From positions 1 through 43,194 of the forward strand of contig NZ_WNNK01000036.1 of the NCBI RefSeq assembly GCF_009724245.1: a stretch of 43,194 nt of DNA, in the 5' to 3' direction. The notes beneath the pieces were generated by a model. That model worked only from the letters and a program-made list of their open reading frames with translations. It was not told the origin of the DNA and made no database searches. Of the stretch, positions 24,238 through 32,612 are shown in pieces. The position numbers were made by a program, and so were the translations under genes. This stretch comes from Pseudomonas spelaei. Its GTDB lineage: Bacteria; Pseudomonadota; Gammaproteobacteria; Pseudomonadales; Pseudomonadaceae. Every line of letters starts with the position of its first letter. Within the stretch, counting starts at the first letter, position 1.

Positions 24238-24563
24238 CTTTTTTGCGCCTGACCCGCGCCTGTGGCGCGCTGCTGCTCTGCGCCGGTTTCAGTAGTGTTG
24301 CGCTGGCCCATAACCCGATGTGCGAATGCAAGGAGATCGCCGGCGAGCAAATCAAGTGCACCGGCGGCTTTTCCGATGGCAGCGGCGCGCCCGGCGTGAC
24401 CCTCGACGTGATTGGCTACGACGAAACCATCCTGGTGCCTGGCAAACTGGGAGAGGACTCCACCTTGACCTTCAAGAAACCGGCCGCCGAGTTCTACGTG
24501 CTGTTTGATGCCGGCCCCGGCCACGTTGTCGAGATCGACCAAGCGGATATCCAGGCGCCATGA
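24234..24563 (+). CDS. Small secreted Cys-containing protein of the metal operon
   Basis: The 109-aa protein has a signal peptide (MTFLRLTRACGALLLCAGFSSVALA, cleavage after ALA) and a mature part starting HNPMCECKEI with further Cys (KCTGG), so it is periplasmic and may bind metal or form disulfides. The rest (GVTLDVIGYDETILVPGKLG...FYVLFDAGPGHVVEI) looks like a small beta-sandwich of carboxypeptidase-regulatory or NikM-like type. ATG 24234 overlaps the previous gene by 4 bases. HNPMC at the mature N-terminus recalls the N-terminal His of metal-binding periplasmic domains. No family name is certain. Confidence 0.78.
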   Translation: MTFLRLTRACGALLLCAGFSSVALAHNPMCECKEIAGEQIKCTGGFSDGSGAPGVTLDVIGYDETILVPGKLGEDSTLTFKKPAAEFYVLFDAGPGHVVEIDQADIQAP

Positions 24564-25123
24564 GTCGCACGACCCAAGTAGTCCGCCCGGCCGGTGCCGG
24601 GCACGAAACCCTCTACGTGTTGCTGTTGTGCCTGATCATCCTCGCGGTGGCCGCAACGGTGGTGGCGCTACGCGGCGAAAGCCAGGAAGTGGCCGCTGTG
24701 CCCAGCCACCAACTGGACGCCCGCCGCGACCTGAGCGCCGCCGAACAAGGCATCTATGCCGACCTGCGAGTGACCCTGGATGAAATCCACCTGCTGCAGC
24801 AGGAACACAGCACCCTGCCCACCCCGGCACACCTGGCCGAGGAAGGCTTTGCGCCCTTCGCCCAGGACGCCAGTTCGGTGAGCCGTGGCAACCATCGCTG
24901 GCAGTTGCTGGCGCCGTCGGCCTACCTGGGCCTGAGCGAAACGCCGCAGGCCAGTGGATCATTCCTGATGCGTATCAGCGGTACCGAGCCGGATATCTGG
25001 CTCAACCGTCGCGCCACTCTTGCAGCCCCCTCCGACTTCACTGACCAGGCCCTGATCGACGCCGGCTGGCAGCAGGTGGTCGCACAATTCGATGCCGGCG
25101 TCACGCGCCAACATCGTCACTGA
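24560..25123 (+). CDS. DUF6162-like membrane protein
   Basis: The 187-aa protein has one helix near residues 17-36 (TLYVLLLCLIILAVAATVVAL) and a mainly periplasmic C-terminal part with a helical stretch (DLSAAEQGIYADLRVTLDEIHLL) and NHRWQLLAPSAYLG. It fits a family found with Znu-type metal transporters and PepSY proteins in pseudomonads, which I recall as DUF6162; I could not check this. The C-terminal tail VTRQHRH is histidine-rich, as often in metal-handling proteins. It overlaps the previous gene by 4 bases and is 26 bases before the first binding protein. Confidence 0.72.
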   Translation: MSRTTQVVRPAGAGHETLYVLLLCLIILAVAATVVALRGESQEVAAVPSHQLDARRDLSAAEQGIYADLRVTLDEIHLLQQEHSTLPTPAHLAEEGFAPFAQDASSVSRGNHRWQLLAPSAYLGLSETPQASGSFLMRISGTEPDIWLNRRATLAAPSDFTDQALIDAGWQQVVAQFDAGVTRQHRH

Positions 25124-25149
25124 ATTCACGCGGTATCCGAGAGCTGACC

Positions 25150-26070
25150 ATGTCTATTTCATCGCCATTACTGCGCCTGCTGCTGGTGGGCTTGTTCACC
25201 GTACTGCTGGCCCCGCTTGCCAGTGCAGAACAAGGCAAACGCCTGCGCATCGGCATCACCCTGCATCCCTATTACAGCTACGTGAGCAATATCGTCGGCG
25301 ACAAGGCCGAGGTGGTGCCGCTGATTCCGGCCGGTTTCAACCCCCATGCCTATGAGCCACGGGCCGAAGACATCAAGCGCATCGGCAGCCTGGATGTGAT
25401 CGTGCTCAATGGCGTCGGCCATGATGATTTCGCCGACCGCATGATCGCCACCAGTGAGCGTCCGGACATCCCGGTGATCGAAGCCAACGCCAACGTACCG
25501 TTGCTGGCCGCCACCGGCAACGCCGCGCGCGGGGCCGGCAAGGTGGTCAACCCTCACACGTTCCTGTCCATCAGCGCCTCGATTGCCCAGGTCAACAACA
25601 TCGCCCGGGAGCTGGGCAAACTCGACCCGGACAACGCCAAGACCTACACCCAGAACGCCCGCGCCTATGGCAAGCGCCTGCGCCAGATGCGCGCCGACGC
25701 CCTGGCCAAGCTGACCCGCGCACCGAATGCCGACCTGAGGGTCGCGACGGTACACGCCGCTTATGACTACCTGCTGCGCGAATTTGGCCTGGAAGTCACC
25801 GCCGTGGTCGAACCCGCCCACGGCATCGAACCGAGCCCCAGCCAGTTGAAAAAAACCATCGACCAACTGCGGGAGCTGGACGTGAAGGTGATCTTCTCCG
25901 AGATGGACTTCCCGTCCAGCTACGTCGACACCATCCAGCGCGAATCCGGGGTCAAGCTGTACCCGCTGTCGCATATTTCCTATGGCGACTACAGCGCTGA
26001 AAAGTACGAAGTGGAAATGACCGGCAACCTCAACACCGTGGTCCGGGCGATTCAGGAGTCAGGCGCATGA
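25150..26070 (+). CDS. Metal ABC transporter substrate-binding protein (ZnuA/cluster A-I)
   Basis: The 306-aa protein has a signal peptide (cleavage near ASA-E) and the metal-binding set of cluster A-I binding proteins: HPYYSYV, FNPHAYEP, VNPHTFLS, the HAAYDYLLREFGL segment and HGIEPSPSQL, then FSEMDFPS near the C-terminus. These bind Zn or Mn in the periplasm and deliver it to the permease. The long His-rich loop of true ZnuA is missing, so zinc is not certain. GAGAG lies before ATG 25150; it overlaps the ATPase gene by 4 bases. Manganese or a metal complex is an alternative substrate. Confidence 0.9.
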   Translation: MSISSPLLRLLLVGLFTVLLAPLASAEQGKRLRIGITLHPYYSYVSNIVGDKAEVVPLIPAGFNPHAYEPRAEDIKRIGSLDVIVLNGVGHDDFADRMIATSERPDIPVIEANANVPLLAATGNAARGAGKVVNPHTFLSISASIAQVNNIARELGKLDPDNAKTYTQNARAYGKRLRQMRADALAKLTRAPNADLRVATVHAAYDYLLREFGLEVTAVVEPAHGIEPSPSQLKKTIDQLRELDVKVIFSEMDFPSSYVDTIQRESGVKLYPLSHISYGDYSAEKYEVEMTGNLNTVVRAIQESGA

Positions 26071-26813
26071 CGGCAGCGGAACATCTGCACGTGGCCAGCG
26101 TTGGCCCGACCCTGGAATTCAACACCGTCTCGCTGACCCTCGGTCGTACCACGATCCTCGATGCCGTGAGTTTTCAGGTAGCGCCGGGCAGCATCCACGC
26201 GCTGGTCGGCCCCAACGGCGGTGGCAAAAGCTCGCTGATCAAGACCCTGTTGGGGCAAACGCCACACCAGGGGCAACTGAGCCTGCACTGGCCGAGCACA
26301 CCCGGCACCATCGGTTATGTGCCCCAGGCCCTGGAATTTGACCGGGGCCTGCCAATGACCGTCGACGACTTCATGGCCGCCATGTGTCAGCGCCGCCCGG
26401 CCTTCCTCGGCCTGTCCCGGCATTACGCCGAGGCCATCGGCGCAGCACTGGAACGAGTCGGCATGCAGGACAAACGCAAACGGCGCATGGGCGCACTGTC
26501 CGGCGGTGAACGCCAGCGAGTGCTACTGGCTCAAGGGCTGATTCCAGCACCGCAGTTGCTGGTGCTGGATGAGCCGATGTCGGCCCTCGACGAGGCCGGC
26601 ATTCAGGTGTTCGAACGACTGTTGAGCGACTGGCGCCAGGCCGGAATCACCGTGCTGTGGATCGAGCATGACCTGGAAGCCGTCGGTCGCCTGGCCGACC
26701 GCGTCACCGGCCTGAACCGCCGCGTGCTGTTCGACGCCACGCCGAAAGAAGCGCTGACGCCGGATCGCCTGCTGACCTTATTCTCCACCCACCCACGGAG
26801 CCCGGCCTTATGA
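26067..26813 (+). CDS. Metal ABC transporter ATP-binding protein (ZnuC-like)
   Basis: The 248-aa ATPase has Walker A GPNGGGKSS (about 50-58), Q-loop YVPQ, the signature LSGGERQRVLLAQ (about 142-154), Walker B LLVLDEPMSALDE and the switch His in LWIEHD. The N-terminal extension (MTAAEHLHVASVGP) before the first strand is a little longer than usual. It powers the permease encoded next, with which it overlaps by 4 bases (ATGA). Confidence 0.92.
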   Translation: MTAAEHLHVASVGPTLEFNTVSLTLGRTTILDAVSFQVAPGSIHALVGPNGGGKSSLIKTLLGQTPHQGQLSLHWPSTPGTIGYVPQALEFDRGLPMTVDDFMAAMCQRRPAFLGLSRHYAEAIGAALERVGMQDKRKRRMGALSGGERQRVLLAQGLIPAPQLLVLDEPMSALDEAGIQVFERLLSDWRQAGITVLWIEHDLEAVGRLADRVTGLNRRVLFDATPKEALTPDRLLTLFSTHPRSPAL

Positions 26814-27709
26814 GCTACGAAGCCTTTCGCCTGATGGTCCAGGGTTGGGCGTCTTCCGGGTATCTGCCGGAAGCCCTGGCCTATGGGTTTGTGGTCAACG
26901 CGTTGCTGGCCGGGCTGTTGATCGGCCCGGTGCTCGGCGGCCTGGGCACCCTGGTGGTGGTCAAGCGCTTTGCGTTCTTCTCCGAAGCCGTCGGCCATGC
27001 CGCACTGACGGGTGTGGCCGTGGGCATTCTGTTGGGAGAACCCTACACCGGGCCCTATGGCAGCCTGTTCGGCTACTGCCTGCTGTTCGGCATCCTGCTT
27101 AACTACCTGCGCAATCGCACGGGGTTGGCGCCCGACACCTTGATCGGCGTGTTCCTTTCGGTGTCCCTGGCCCTGGGGGCAAGCCTGCTGTTGATCCTCG
27201 CAGGCAAGATCAACGTACACATCCTGGAGAACGTGCTGTTTGGCTCGGTCTTGACGGTCAATGGCAATGACCTTTTGGTGCTGGCGATTGTCGGTTCCCT
27301 GGTGATGGCCCTGGCCTTGCCGTTGTATAACCGCATCATGCTGGCCAGCTTCAACCCGCAACTGGCGGCGGTGCGCGGGGTGGCGGTGAAGACCCTGGAT
27401 TATCTGTTTGTGATCCTGGTGACGTTGATCACCGTGGCGGCGGTCAAGGTCATCGGTGCGATTCTGGTGGGTGCCCTGCTGGTGATTCCTGCGGCGGCGG
27501 CGCGCTTGTTGAGCCAGTCACTCAAGGGGTTTTTCTGGATCTCGGTGGCGATCGCCACCGTCAGCACCCTGTGCGGAATCTTGCTGCCAATCATCTTCGA
27601 CCTGCCCATCCCGTCCGGTGCCGCGATCATTCTGGTTGCCGGTATCGCCTTCGCCCTCGCCGCCATCGCGCGCGGCACGGTCCCCAGCTTGAAAGGGAAT
27701 CTCGGATAA
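26810..27709 (+). CDS. Metal ABC transporter permease (ZnuB-like)
   Basis: The 299-aa protein has eight or so hydrophobic helices and the cluster A-I permease features GPVLGGLGTLVVVKRFAFFSEAVGHAALTG, LFGSVLTVNG and VIGAILVGALLVIPAAAARLL. It forms the membrane channel for Zn or Mn import. It overlaps the ATPase gene by 4 bases, and its TAA stop shares a base with the ATG of the next gene. Family clear, metal not settled. Confidence 0.92.
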   Translation: MSYEAFRLMVQGWASSGYLPEALAYGFVVNALLAGLLIGPVLGGLGTLVVVKRFAFFSEAVGHAALTGVAVGILLGEPYTGPYGSLFGYCLLFGILLNYLRNRTGLAPDTLIGVFLSVSLALGASLLLILAGKINVHILENVLFGSVLTVNGNDLLVLAIVGSLVMALALPLYNRIMLASFNPQLAAVRGVAVKTLDYLFVILVTLITVAAVKVIGAILVGALLVIPAAAARLLSQSLKGFFWISVAIATVSTLCGILLPIIFDLPIPSGAAIILVAGIAFALAAIARGTVPSLKGNLG

Positions 27710-28632
27710 TGCGCCCCGTTCTACGTCCACTGGCCCTGGCCATCGTCTGCCTGATCACAACGCCTCTTTTTGCGGCAGAAGGGATCACCCCCCGGCAGAG
27801 CACCCTCAAGGCAATCAAACCGGTGAAAGTCCTGGCCGCCCTGCCGATTACCTACGGCTTGGCGCAGGTGTTGCTCAAGGGTACCGATCTCACCCTTGAG
27901 CGCGCGGCACCGGCCAACTTGCCCGGCTCGCGGCAAACGGCCTACTTCACCGGGCGCGGGGCTGCAGCCCTGCACACCCTGGCACTGGATGCCGATGCGG
28001 CCATCGGCCTGCGTTCGTTATGGCCGGACGACCCGCTGTATCCGGTCGCCCGGCGCAGCAATATCCGCATCGTTGAAGTGGACGCTGCGCGGCCGGTGGA
28101 TGGTGGTTTGCCGGGGATCGCGGTGCAGCCGGGCTCAACCGATGGGCTGAATAGCCAGCCGTGGCAGGCGAGCAACAATATGGGACGCATGGCGGATGTG
28201 ATGGCGGCTGACCTGAGCCGCCTGGCGCCCGGGGCCAAGTCGCAGATTGACGCCAATCTGGCGAACCTCAAGCAGCGTCTGCTCAAGCTCACCGCTGACA
28301 GCGAGGCGCGGCTGGCCAAGGCGGATAATGTGAGTGTGGTCAGCTTGAGTGATCATTTGGGTTATCTGGTCAGTGGGTTGAACCTGGAGTTGGTCAGTGT
28401 TGATGCACGGGCTGATTCGGAGTGGACGCCTGAAGCGCTACAGCAGTTGAGTGCCGACTTGAAGGAGAACGACGTGCCGGTGGTGATGCATCATCGCCAG
28501 CCCGGCGACGCGGTGAAAGCGGCGATTAGTGCGGGGGGCTCGCAGTTGCTGGTGCTGGGTACCGATGGGGCGGATCCGGTGGCAGAGCTGGAAGGGAATG
28601 TGGACCAGGTACTCAAGGCGCTGGCACCTTGA
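27709..28632 (+). CDS. Second, divergent metal-ABC substrate-binding protein
   Basis: The 307-aa protein has a signal peptide (MRPVLRPLALAIVCLITTPLFAAE) and the ZnuA-like two-lobe layout: VKVLAALPITYGLAQVLLKGTD, a linking helix near 170-205, and a C-terminal half with VVSLSDHLGYLVSGLNLELVSVDA. It lacks the GFNPHAYEP and NPHTF histidine motifs of the first binding protein; only the SDH and MHHRQPGD histidines remain as candidate ligands. It may bind a metal complex or transfer metal to the other binding protein. The start ATG 27709 shares a base with the permease stop. It closes the operon. Confidence 0.83.
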   Translation: MRPVLRPLALAIVCLITTPLFAAEGITPRQSTLKAIKPVKVLAALPITYGLAQVLLKGTDLTLERAAPANLPGSRQTAYFTGRGAAALHTLALDADAAIGLRSLWPDDPLYPVARRSNIRIVEVDAARPVDGGLPGIAVQPGSTDGLNSQPWQASNNMGRMADVMAADLSRLAPGAKSQIDANLANLKQRLLKLTADSEARLAKADNVSVVSLSDHLGYLVSGLNLELVSVDARADSEWTPEALQQLSADLKENDVPVVMHHRQPGDAVKAAISAGGSQLLVLGTDGADPVAELEGNVDQVLKALAP

Positions 28633-28653
28633 TCATCAGGGGGGCCGGGTTCG

Positions 28654-29580
28654 TCAAAAGCCCCCCGCCTGCCGCAAACGATATTCCCCCGGCGTCACCC
28701 CCGCATACCGTTGAAAGAATCGACTGAAATACCCAGGATCCTTAAACCCCAGCTGATAACAGATTTCATTGGCCGAACCACCGGTAAACAGCAACAACCG
28801 CTTCGCCTCCTGCATCACCCGTTCCAGCACCAACCGCTTCGACGGCAAATCAGCAATCCTCCGGCACACCTCATTCAGCCGCGCCTCCGTCACACCCACA
28901 CCCTGCGCATACCGTGACAACGGCCAATGCTGCAGATAGTGGTCCTCGATCAGCTCATTAAACCGATGAAAAATTCGCAAATCCTCATGCCGCGCCGGCC
29001 GTGCCTCCAGCGAATTGGCACACAACCTCAACAACCCCACCATGATCAACCGCGTCAAACTTTCCAGAGCCGCCGCCCTTCCCGGCCCACTGCCATTGAT
29101 CTCCCCATAGAGCGCCTCAAACAACCACTCAAGCCGCTCGGCCTCAGCCTGAAACCGCGGTGCCAACGCCACACATGCCGCCGATAATTGCGGTCCCGGC
29201 GCAAGACTGGGATCGGCATCGATCAACGCCCACACCAACTGCTGTCGCACCGTCAGCACATGCCCGTCCGCATCCGCCTCCGTGACAAAGGCATGGGCCA
29301 CTGTCGGTGGCGTGAGGAAAAACATCGGCCCCGACTCCAGGTACTGCTGGTCATCCAGATACACCCGCACCGCGCCGCTCTTCACGTAGTGCACCTGGAA
29401 AAACCGGTCATGCCGATGCACGGGCATGTTGCGACCGAAAAAACCCGCCAGGTTGCCCAGCTTGTCGTAATGCACATCGGCATCGCTGTAACGCTGATCG
29501 TAGACCTGCCCGATGTTGATATTGGGGATCGGCTTCACGGTGTGCTCGTTATTGTTTTTGGGTGCCTGGGATTTTGCCAC
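28654..29580 (-). CDS. hpaA: AraC-family activator HpaA of 4-hydroxyphenylacetate catabolism
   Basis: The 308-aa protein has an N-terminal cupin-like sensing domain (NINIGQVYDQRYSDADVHYDKLG, FFGRNMPVHRHDRFFQVHYV) and a C-terminal AraC helix pair (CYQLGFKDPGYFSRFFQRYAGVTPGEYR, about 275-302, in family order). This is the HpaA type, known to activate hpaBC with 4-hydroxyphenylacetate as signal. Its gene is divergent from hpaG1. The start is GTG 29580; a GTG at 29538 nearer the HpaA consensus is also possible. hpaBC are not in the window, so its target operon is elsewhere. Confidence 0.9.
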   Translation of the reverse strand: MAKSQAPKNNNEHTVKPIPNINIGQVYDQRYSDADVHYDKLGNLAGFFGRNMPVHRHDRFFQVHYVKSGAVRVYLDDQQYLESGPMFFLTPPTVAHAFVTEADADGHVLTVRQQLVWALIDADPSLAPGPQLSAACVALAPRFQAEAERLEWLFEALYGEINGSGPGRAAALESLTRLIMVGLLRLCANSLEARPARHEDLRIFHRFNELIEDHYLQHWPLSRYAQGVGVTEARLNEVCRRIADLPSKRLVLERVMQEAKRLLLFTGGSANEICYQLGFKDPGYFSRFFQRYAGVTPGEYRLRQAGGF

Positions 29581-29611
29581 GCTTGACGGTAGTTAACATA
29601 TTAATTATAAC

Positions 29612-29625
29612 GTTAATACATTAAC
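29612..29625. promoter_or_regulatory. Probable HpaR operator of the hpa operon
   Basis: GTTAATACATTAAC has perfect 6-bp arms around AC and lies 41 bases before hpaG1. It shares GTTAATA..TTAACGAA with a site just upstream of hpaR. A degenerate relative lies at 29592-29605 (GTTAACATATTAAT). MarR-type HpaR is known to repress this operon; the match of the two sites supports it. Confidence 0.78.
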
Positions 29626-29665
29626 GAACTGCCTATGGAGCAGTCGCCACCGCCAGGAGAAACCC

Positions 29666-30331
29666 ATGAGCCGTATCCTGCATGATGTTGCCAACGGCAC
29701 CCTGTTCGGCGTTGCGCTGAACTACCAGGGGTTGCTGGAACAACATCTCGCCGCCTTCCAACAGGCGCCGTACCAGAAGCCTCCGGTCAAGCCGGTGCTG
29801 TTCATCAAGACGCCCAATACCCGCAATGGCCATGACGGCGTGGTGGTTCACCCTCAGGGCGAACGCCTGCAACCCGGCCCAGCGCTGGGAGTCGTGATCG
29901 GCAAGAGTGCCAGCCGGGTCAGCGCGCAAAATGCCATGGCGCATGTGGCCGGCTACACCATCGTCAATGAGTTCAGCCTGCCGGAAGACAGCTACTACCG
30001 CCCCGCCGTGAAAGCCAAATGCCGGGACGGTTTCTGCGCGCTGGGTCCTGAACTGGTCAGCCGCGAGCAGGTCGCCAACCCCAATCAATTGAGCGTGAAA
30101 CTGTTCGTCAACGGCGAACTGCGCCAGCAAAACTCCACGGCCAACTGGGTGCGCGACATTCCTCAATTGATCGCCGAGATCAGCGAGTTCATGACCCTGC
30201 ACGAAGGCGATGTGCTGATCACCGGCACGCCTGAAGGCCGCGTGGATGTGCTGCCCGGTGACACCGTTGAAGTCGAGATCAGCGGCCTGGGTCGCCTGGT
30301 CAACCACATCAAGGCCGAGGAGTTGTCATGA
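29666..30331 (+). CDS. hpaG1: HpaG1, homoprotocatechuate isomerase/decarboxylase subunit 1 (FAH family)
   Basis: The 221-aa protein is an FAH-superfamily domain: GVALNYQG, PVKPVLFIKTPNT, GVVIGKSASRVS, LGPELVSR and ITGTPEGRVDVLPGDTVEVEISGLG. In E. coli the two halves are fused as HpaG/HpcE; here they are separate genes, the usual Pseudomonas form. With HpaG2 it isomerises and decarboxylates 5-oxo-pent-3-ene-1,2,5-tricarboxylate to 2-hydroxyhepta-2,4-diene-1,7-dioate. AGGAG precedes ATG 29666, and the gene overlaps hpaG2 by 4 bases. It heads the rightward hpa operon. Confidence 0.9.
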   Translation: MSRILHDVANGTLFGVALNYQGLLEQHLAAFQQAPYQKPPVKPVLFIKTPNTRNGHDGVVVHPQGERLQPGPALGVVIGKSASRVSAQNAMAHVAGYTIVNEFSLPEDSYYRPAVKAKCRDGFCALGPELVSREQVANPNQLSVKLFVNGELRQQNSTANWVRDIPQLIAEISEFMTLHEGDVLITGTPEGRVDVLPGDTVEVEISGLGRLVNHIKAEELS

Positions 30332-31098
30332 AACACGCCCGTATCCGCTTTGAAGGCGCCGTCCACCAAGTCCTTGTCGAAACCCATCACGCCGTACGCC
30401 TGCAAGACGGTCGCCTGCTGGCCGAAGACCAGGTCGAGTGGCTGCCGCCGGCCACCGGCAGCATGTTCGCCCTGGGCCTGAACTACGCCGACCACGCCGC
30501 CGAGCTGGCCTTCAAGCCGCCCACCGAGCCGCTGGCATTTATCAAGTCGCCGGGCACTTACACCGGCCACAACCAGACCACCTGGCGCCCGGACAATGTC
30601 GCCTACATGCATTACGAGTGCGAACTGGTGGCGGTCATCGGCAAACCGGCGCGCAACGTCAAGCGTGAAGACGCCCTGGATTACCTGGCCGGCTACACGG
30701 TGTGCAACGACTACGCGATCCGCGACTACCTGGAAAACTACTACCGCCCCAACCTGCGGGTGAAGAACCGCGACGCCACGACGCCGGTCGGCCCGTGGAT
30801 CGTTGATGTGTCGGACGTGCCCGACCCAAGCAACCTGAAACTGCGCACCTGGATCAACGGCGAGCTGCGCCAGGAAGGCAGCACCCGGGACATGATTTTC
30901 GACATCCCCTACCTGATCGAATACCTGTCCAGCTTCATGACCCTGCAACCCGGCGACATGATCGCCACCGGCACGCCCGAAGGCCTGGCCGATGTGGTGC
31001 CCGGCGATGAAGTCATCGTGGAAGTCGAAGGCGTGGGCCGCCTGGTCAATCGAATTGTCAGCGAAACGGAGTTCTTCTCCGTGCGAAAAGAGGCTTGA
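30328..31098 (+). CDS. hpaG2: HpaG2, homoprotocatechuate isomerase/decarboxylase subunit 2 (FAH family)
   Basis: The 256-aa protein has the full FAH signature: FALGLNYADHAAELAF, FIKSPGTYTGHNQTTWRP, the metal acidic residues in HYECELVAVIGKPAR, DYAIRDYLENYYRPNLRVKNRD and ATGTPEGLADVVPGDEV. It is the catalytic partner of HpaG1. The two FAH genes are paralogues sharing the C-terminal TGTPEG...VPGD motif. It overlaps hpaG1 by 4 bases, and hpaE follows within a few bases. Confidence 0.92.
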   Translation: MKHARIRFEGAVHQVLVETHHAVRLQDGRLLAEDQVEWLPPATGSMFALGLNYADHAAELAFKPPTEPLAFIKSPGTYTGHNQTTWRPDNVAYMHYECELVAVIGKPARNVKREDALDYLAGYTVCNDYAIRDYLENYYRPNLRVKNRDATTPVGPWIVDVSDVPDPSNLKLRTWINGELRQEGSTRDMIFDIPYLIEYLSSFMTLQPGDMIATGTPEGLADVVPGDEVIVEVEGVGRLVNRIVSETEFFSVRKEA

Positions 31099-31103
31099 GC
31101 AAG

Positions 31104-32564
31104 ATGATCAAACACTGGATCAACGGCCGCGAGGTCGAAAGCAAAGACGTGTTCGTCAACTACAACCCGGCCACCGGCGAGGCCATCGGCGAAGTCGCCA
31201 GCGGCGGCGCCGAGGAAGTCGCCCAGGCGGTCGCGGCAGCCAAGGAGGCCTTTCCGAAGTGGGCCAATACCCCGGCCAAGGAGCGGGCGCGGTTGATGCG
31301 CAAGCTCGGCGAATTGATCGAGCAGAACGTACCGCACCTGGCCGAACTGGAAACCCTGGACACCGGCCTGCCGATCCATCAGACCAAGAACGTGCTGATT
31401 CCACGGGCCTCGCACAATTTCGATTTCTTCGCGGAAGTCTGCACCCGCATGGATGGCCACAGCTATCCGGTGGACGACCAGATGCTCAACTACACCCTGT
31501 ATCAACCCGTCGGCGTTTGCGCCCTGGTGTCGCCCTGGAACGTGCCGTTCATGACCGCCACCTGGAAAACCGCACCGTGCCTGGCCCTGGGCAACACGGC
31601 GGTGCTGAAGATGTCGGAGCTGTCGCCGCTGACCGCCAATGAACTGGGGCGCCTGGCGGTGGAAGCAGGGATTCCCAATGGCGTGCTCAACGTGATCCAG
31701 GGCTATGGCGCCACCGCCGGCGATGCCCTGGTGCGCCATCCTGATGTGCGGGCGATTTCCTTCACCGGCGGCACCGCCACCGGCAAGAAGATCATGCAGA
31801 CCGCCGGTTTGAAAAAGTACTCGATGGAACTGGGCGGCAAATCGCCGGTGCTGATTTTCGAAGACGCCGACCTGGAACGCGCCCTCGACGCGGCGCTGTT
31901 CACGATCTTTTCGCTGAACGGTGAGCGGTGCACCGCCGGTAGCCGGATTTTCATTCAGGAAAGCGTTTACCCGCAGTTCATCGCCGAATTTGCCGCGCGC
32001 GCCAAGCGCCTGATCGTCGGTGACCCGCAAGACCCGAAGACCCAAGTCGGCTCGATGATCACCCAGGCCCACTATGACAAAGTCACCGGCTACATCAAGA
32101 TCGGTATTGAGGAAGGCGCCACCCTGCTCGCGGGCGGCCTGGAGCGTCCGGTAAACCTGCCGGCGCACCTGGCCCGTGGCCAATTCATCCAGCCGACGGT
32201 ATTTGCCGATGTGAACAACAAGATGCGCATTGCCCAGGAAGAAATCTTCGGGCCGGTGGTGTGCCTGATCCCGTTCAAGGACGAAGCCGAAGCGCTGCAA
32301 CTGGCCAATGACACCGAATATGGCCTGGCGTCTTATATCTGGACCCAGGACATCGGCAAGGCCCATCGGCTGGCCCGTGGCATCGAAGCAGGGATGGTGT
32401 TTATCAACAGCCAGAACGTGCGCGACCTGCGTCAGCCGTTCGGCGGGGTCAAAGGTTCCGGGACTGGCCGCGAAGGCGGTCAGTACAGTTTTGAAGTGTT
32501 TGCCGAGATCAAGAACGTGTGTATCTCCATGGGCAGCCATCACATTCCACGCTGGGGCGTGTAG
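31104..32564 (+). CDS. hpaE: 5-carboxymethyl-2-hydroxymuconate semialdehyde dehydrogenase HpaE
   Basis: The 486-aa aldehyde dehydrogenase contains PWNVPFMTATWKTAPCLALG, FTGGTATGKKI for NAD, the general base in MELGGKSP and the nucleophile Cys276 in NGERCTAGSR, then EEIFGPVV and PFGGVKGSG. It oxidises the ring-cleavage semialdehyde to the tricarboxylate using NAD. ATG 31104 is chosen over an in-frame TTG at 31095 because AGAGG at 31089-31093 is spaced for the ATG. Length is standard for HpaE. Confidence 0.94.
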   Translation: MIKHWINGREVESKDVFVNYNPATGEAIGEVASGGAEEVAQAVAAAKEAFPKWANTPAKERARLMRKLGELIEQNVPHLAELETLDTGLPIHQTKNVLIPRASHNFDFFAEVCTRMDGHSYPVDDQMLNYTLYQPVGVCALVSPWNVPFMTATWKTAPCLALGNTAVLKMSELSPLTANELGRLAVEAGIPNGVLNVIQGYGATAGDALVRHPDVRAISFTGGTATGKKIMQTAGLKKYSMELGGKSPVLIFEDADLERALDAALFTIFSLNGERCTAGSRIFIQESVYPQFIAEFAARAKRLIVGDPQDPKTQVGSMITQAHYDKVTGYIKIGIEEGATLLAGGLERPVNLPAHLARGQFIQPTVFADVNNKMRIAQEEIFGPVVCLIPFKDEAEALQLANDTEYGLASYIWTQDIGKAHRLARGIEAGMVFINSQNVRDLRQPFGGVKGSGTGREGGQYSFEVFAEIKNVCISMGSHHIPRWGV

Positions 32565-32612
32565 CTGCCGAGGTCCCCACTCCAACAAGAATAAGTATTC
32601 AGGAGAATCATC

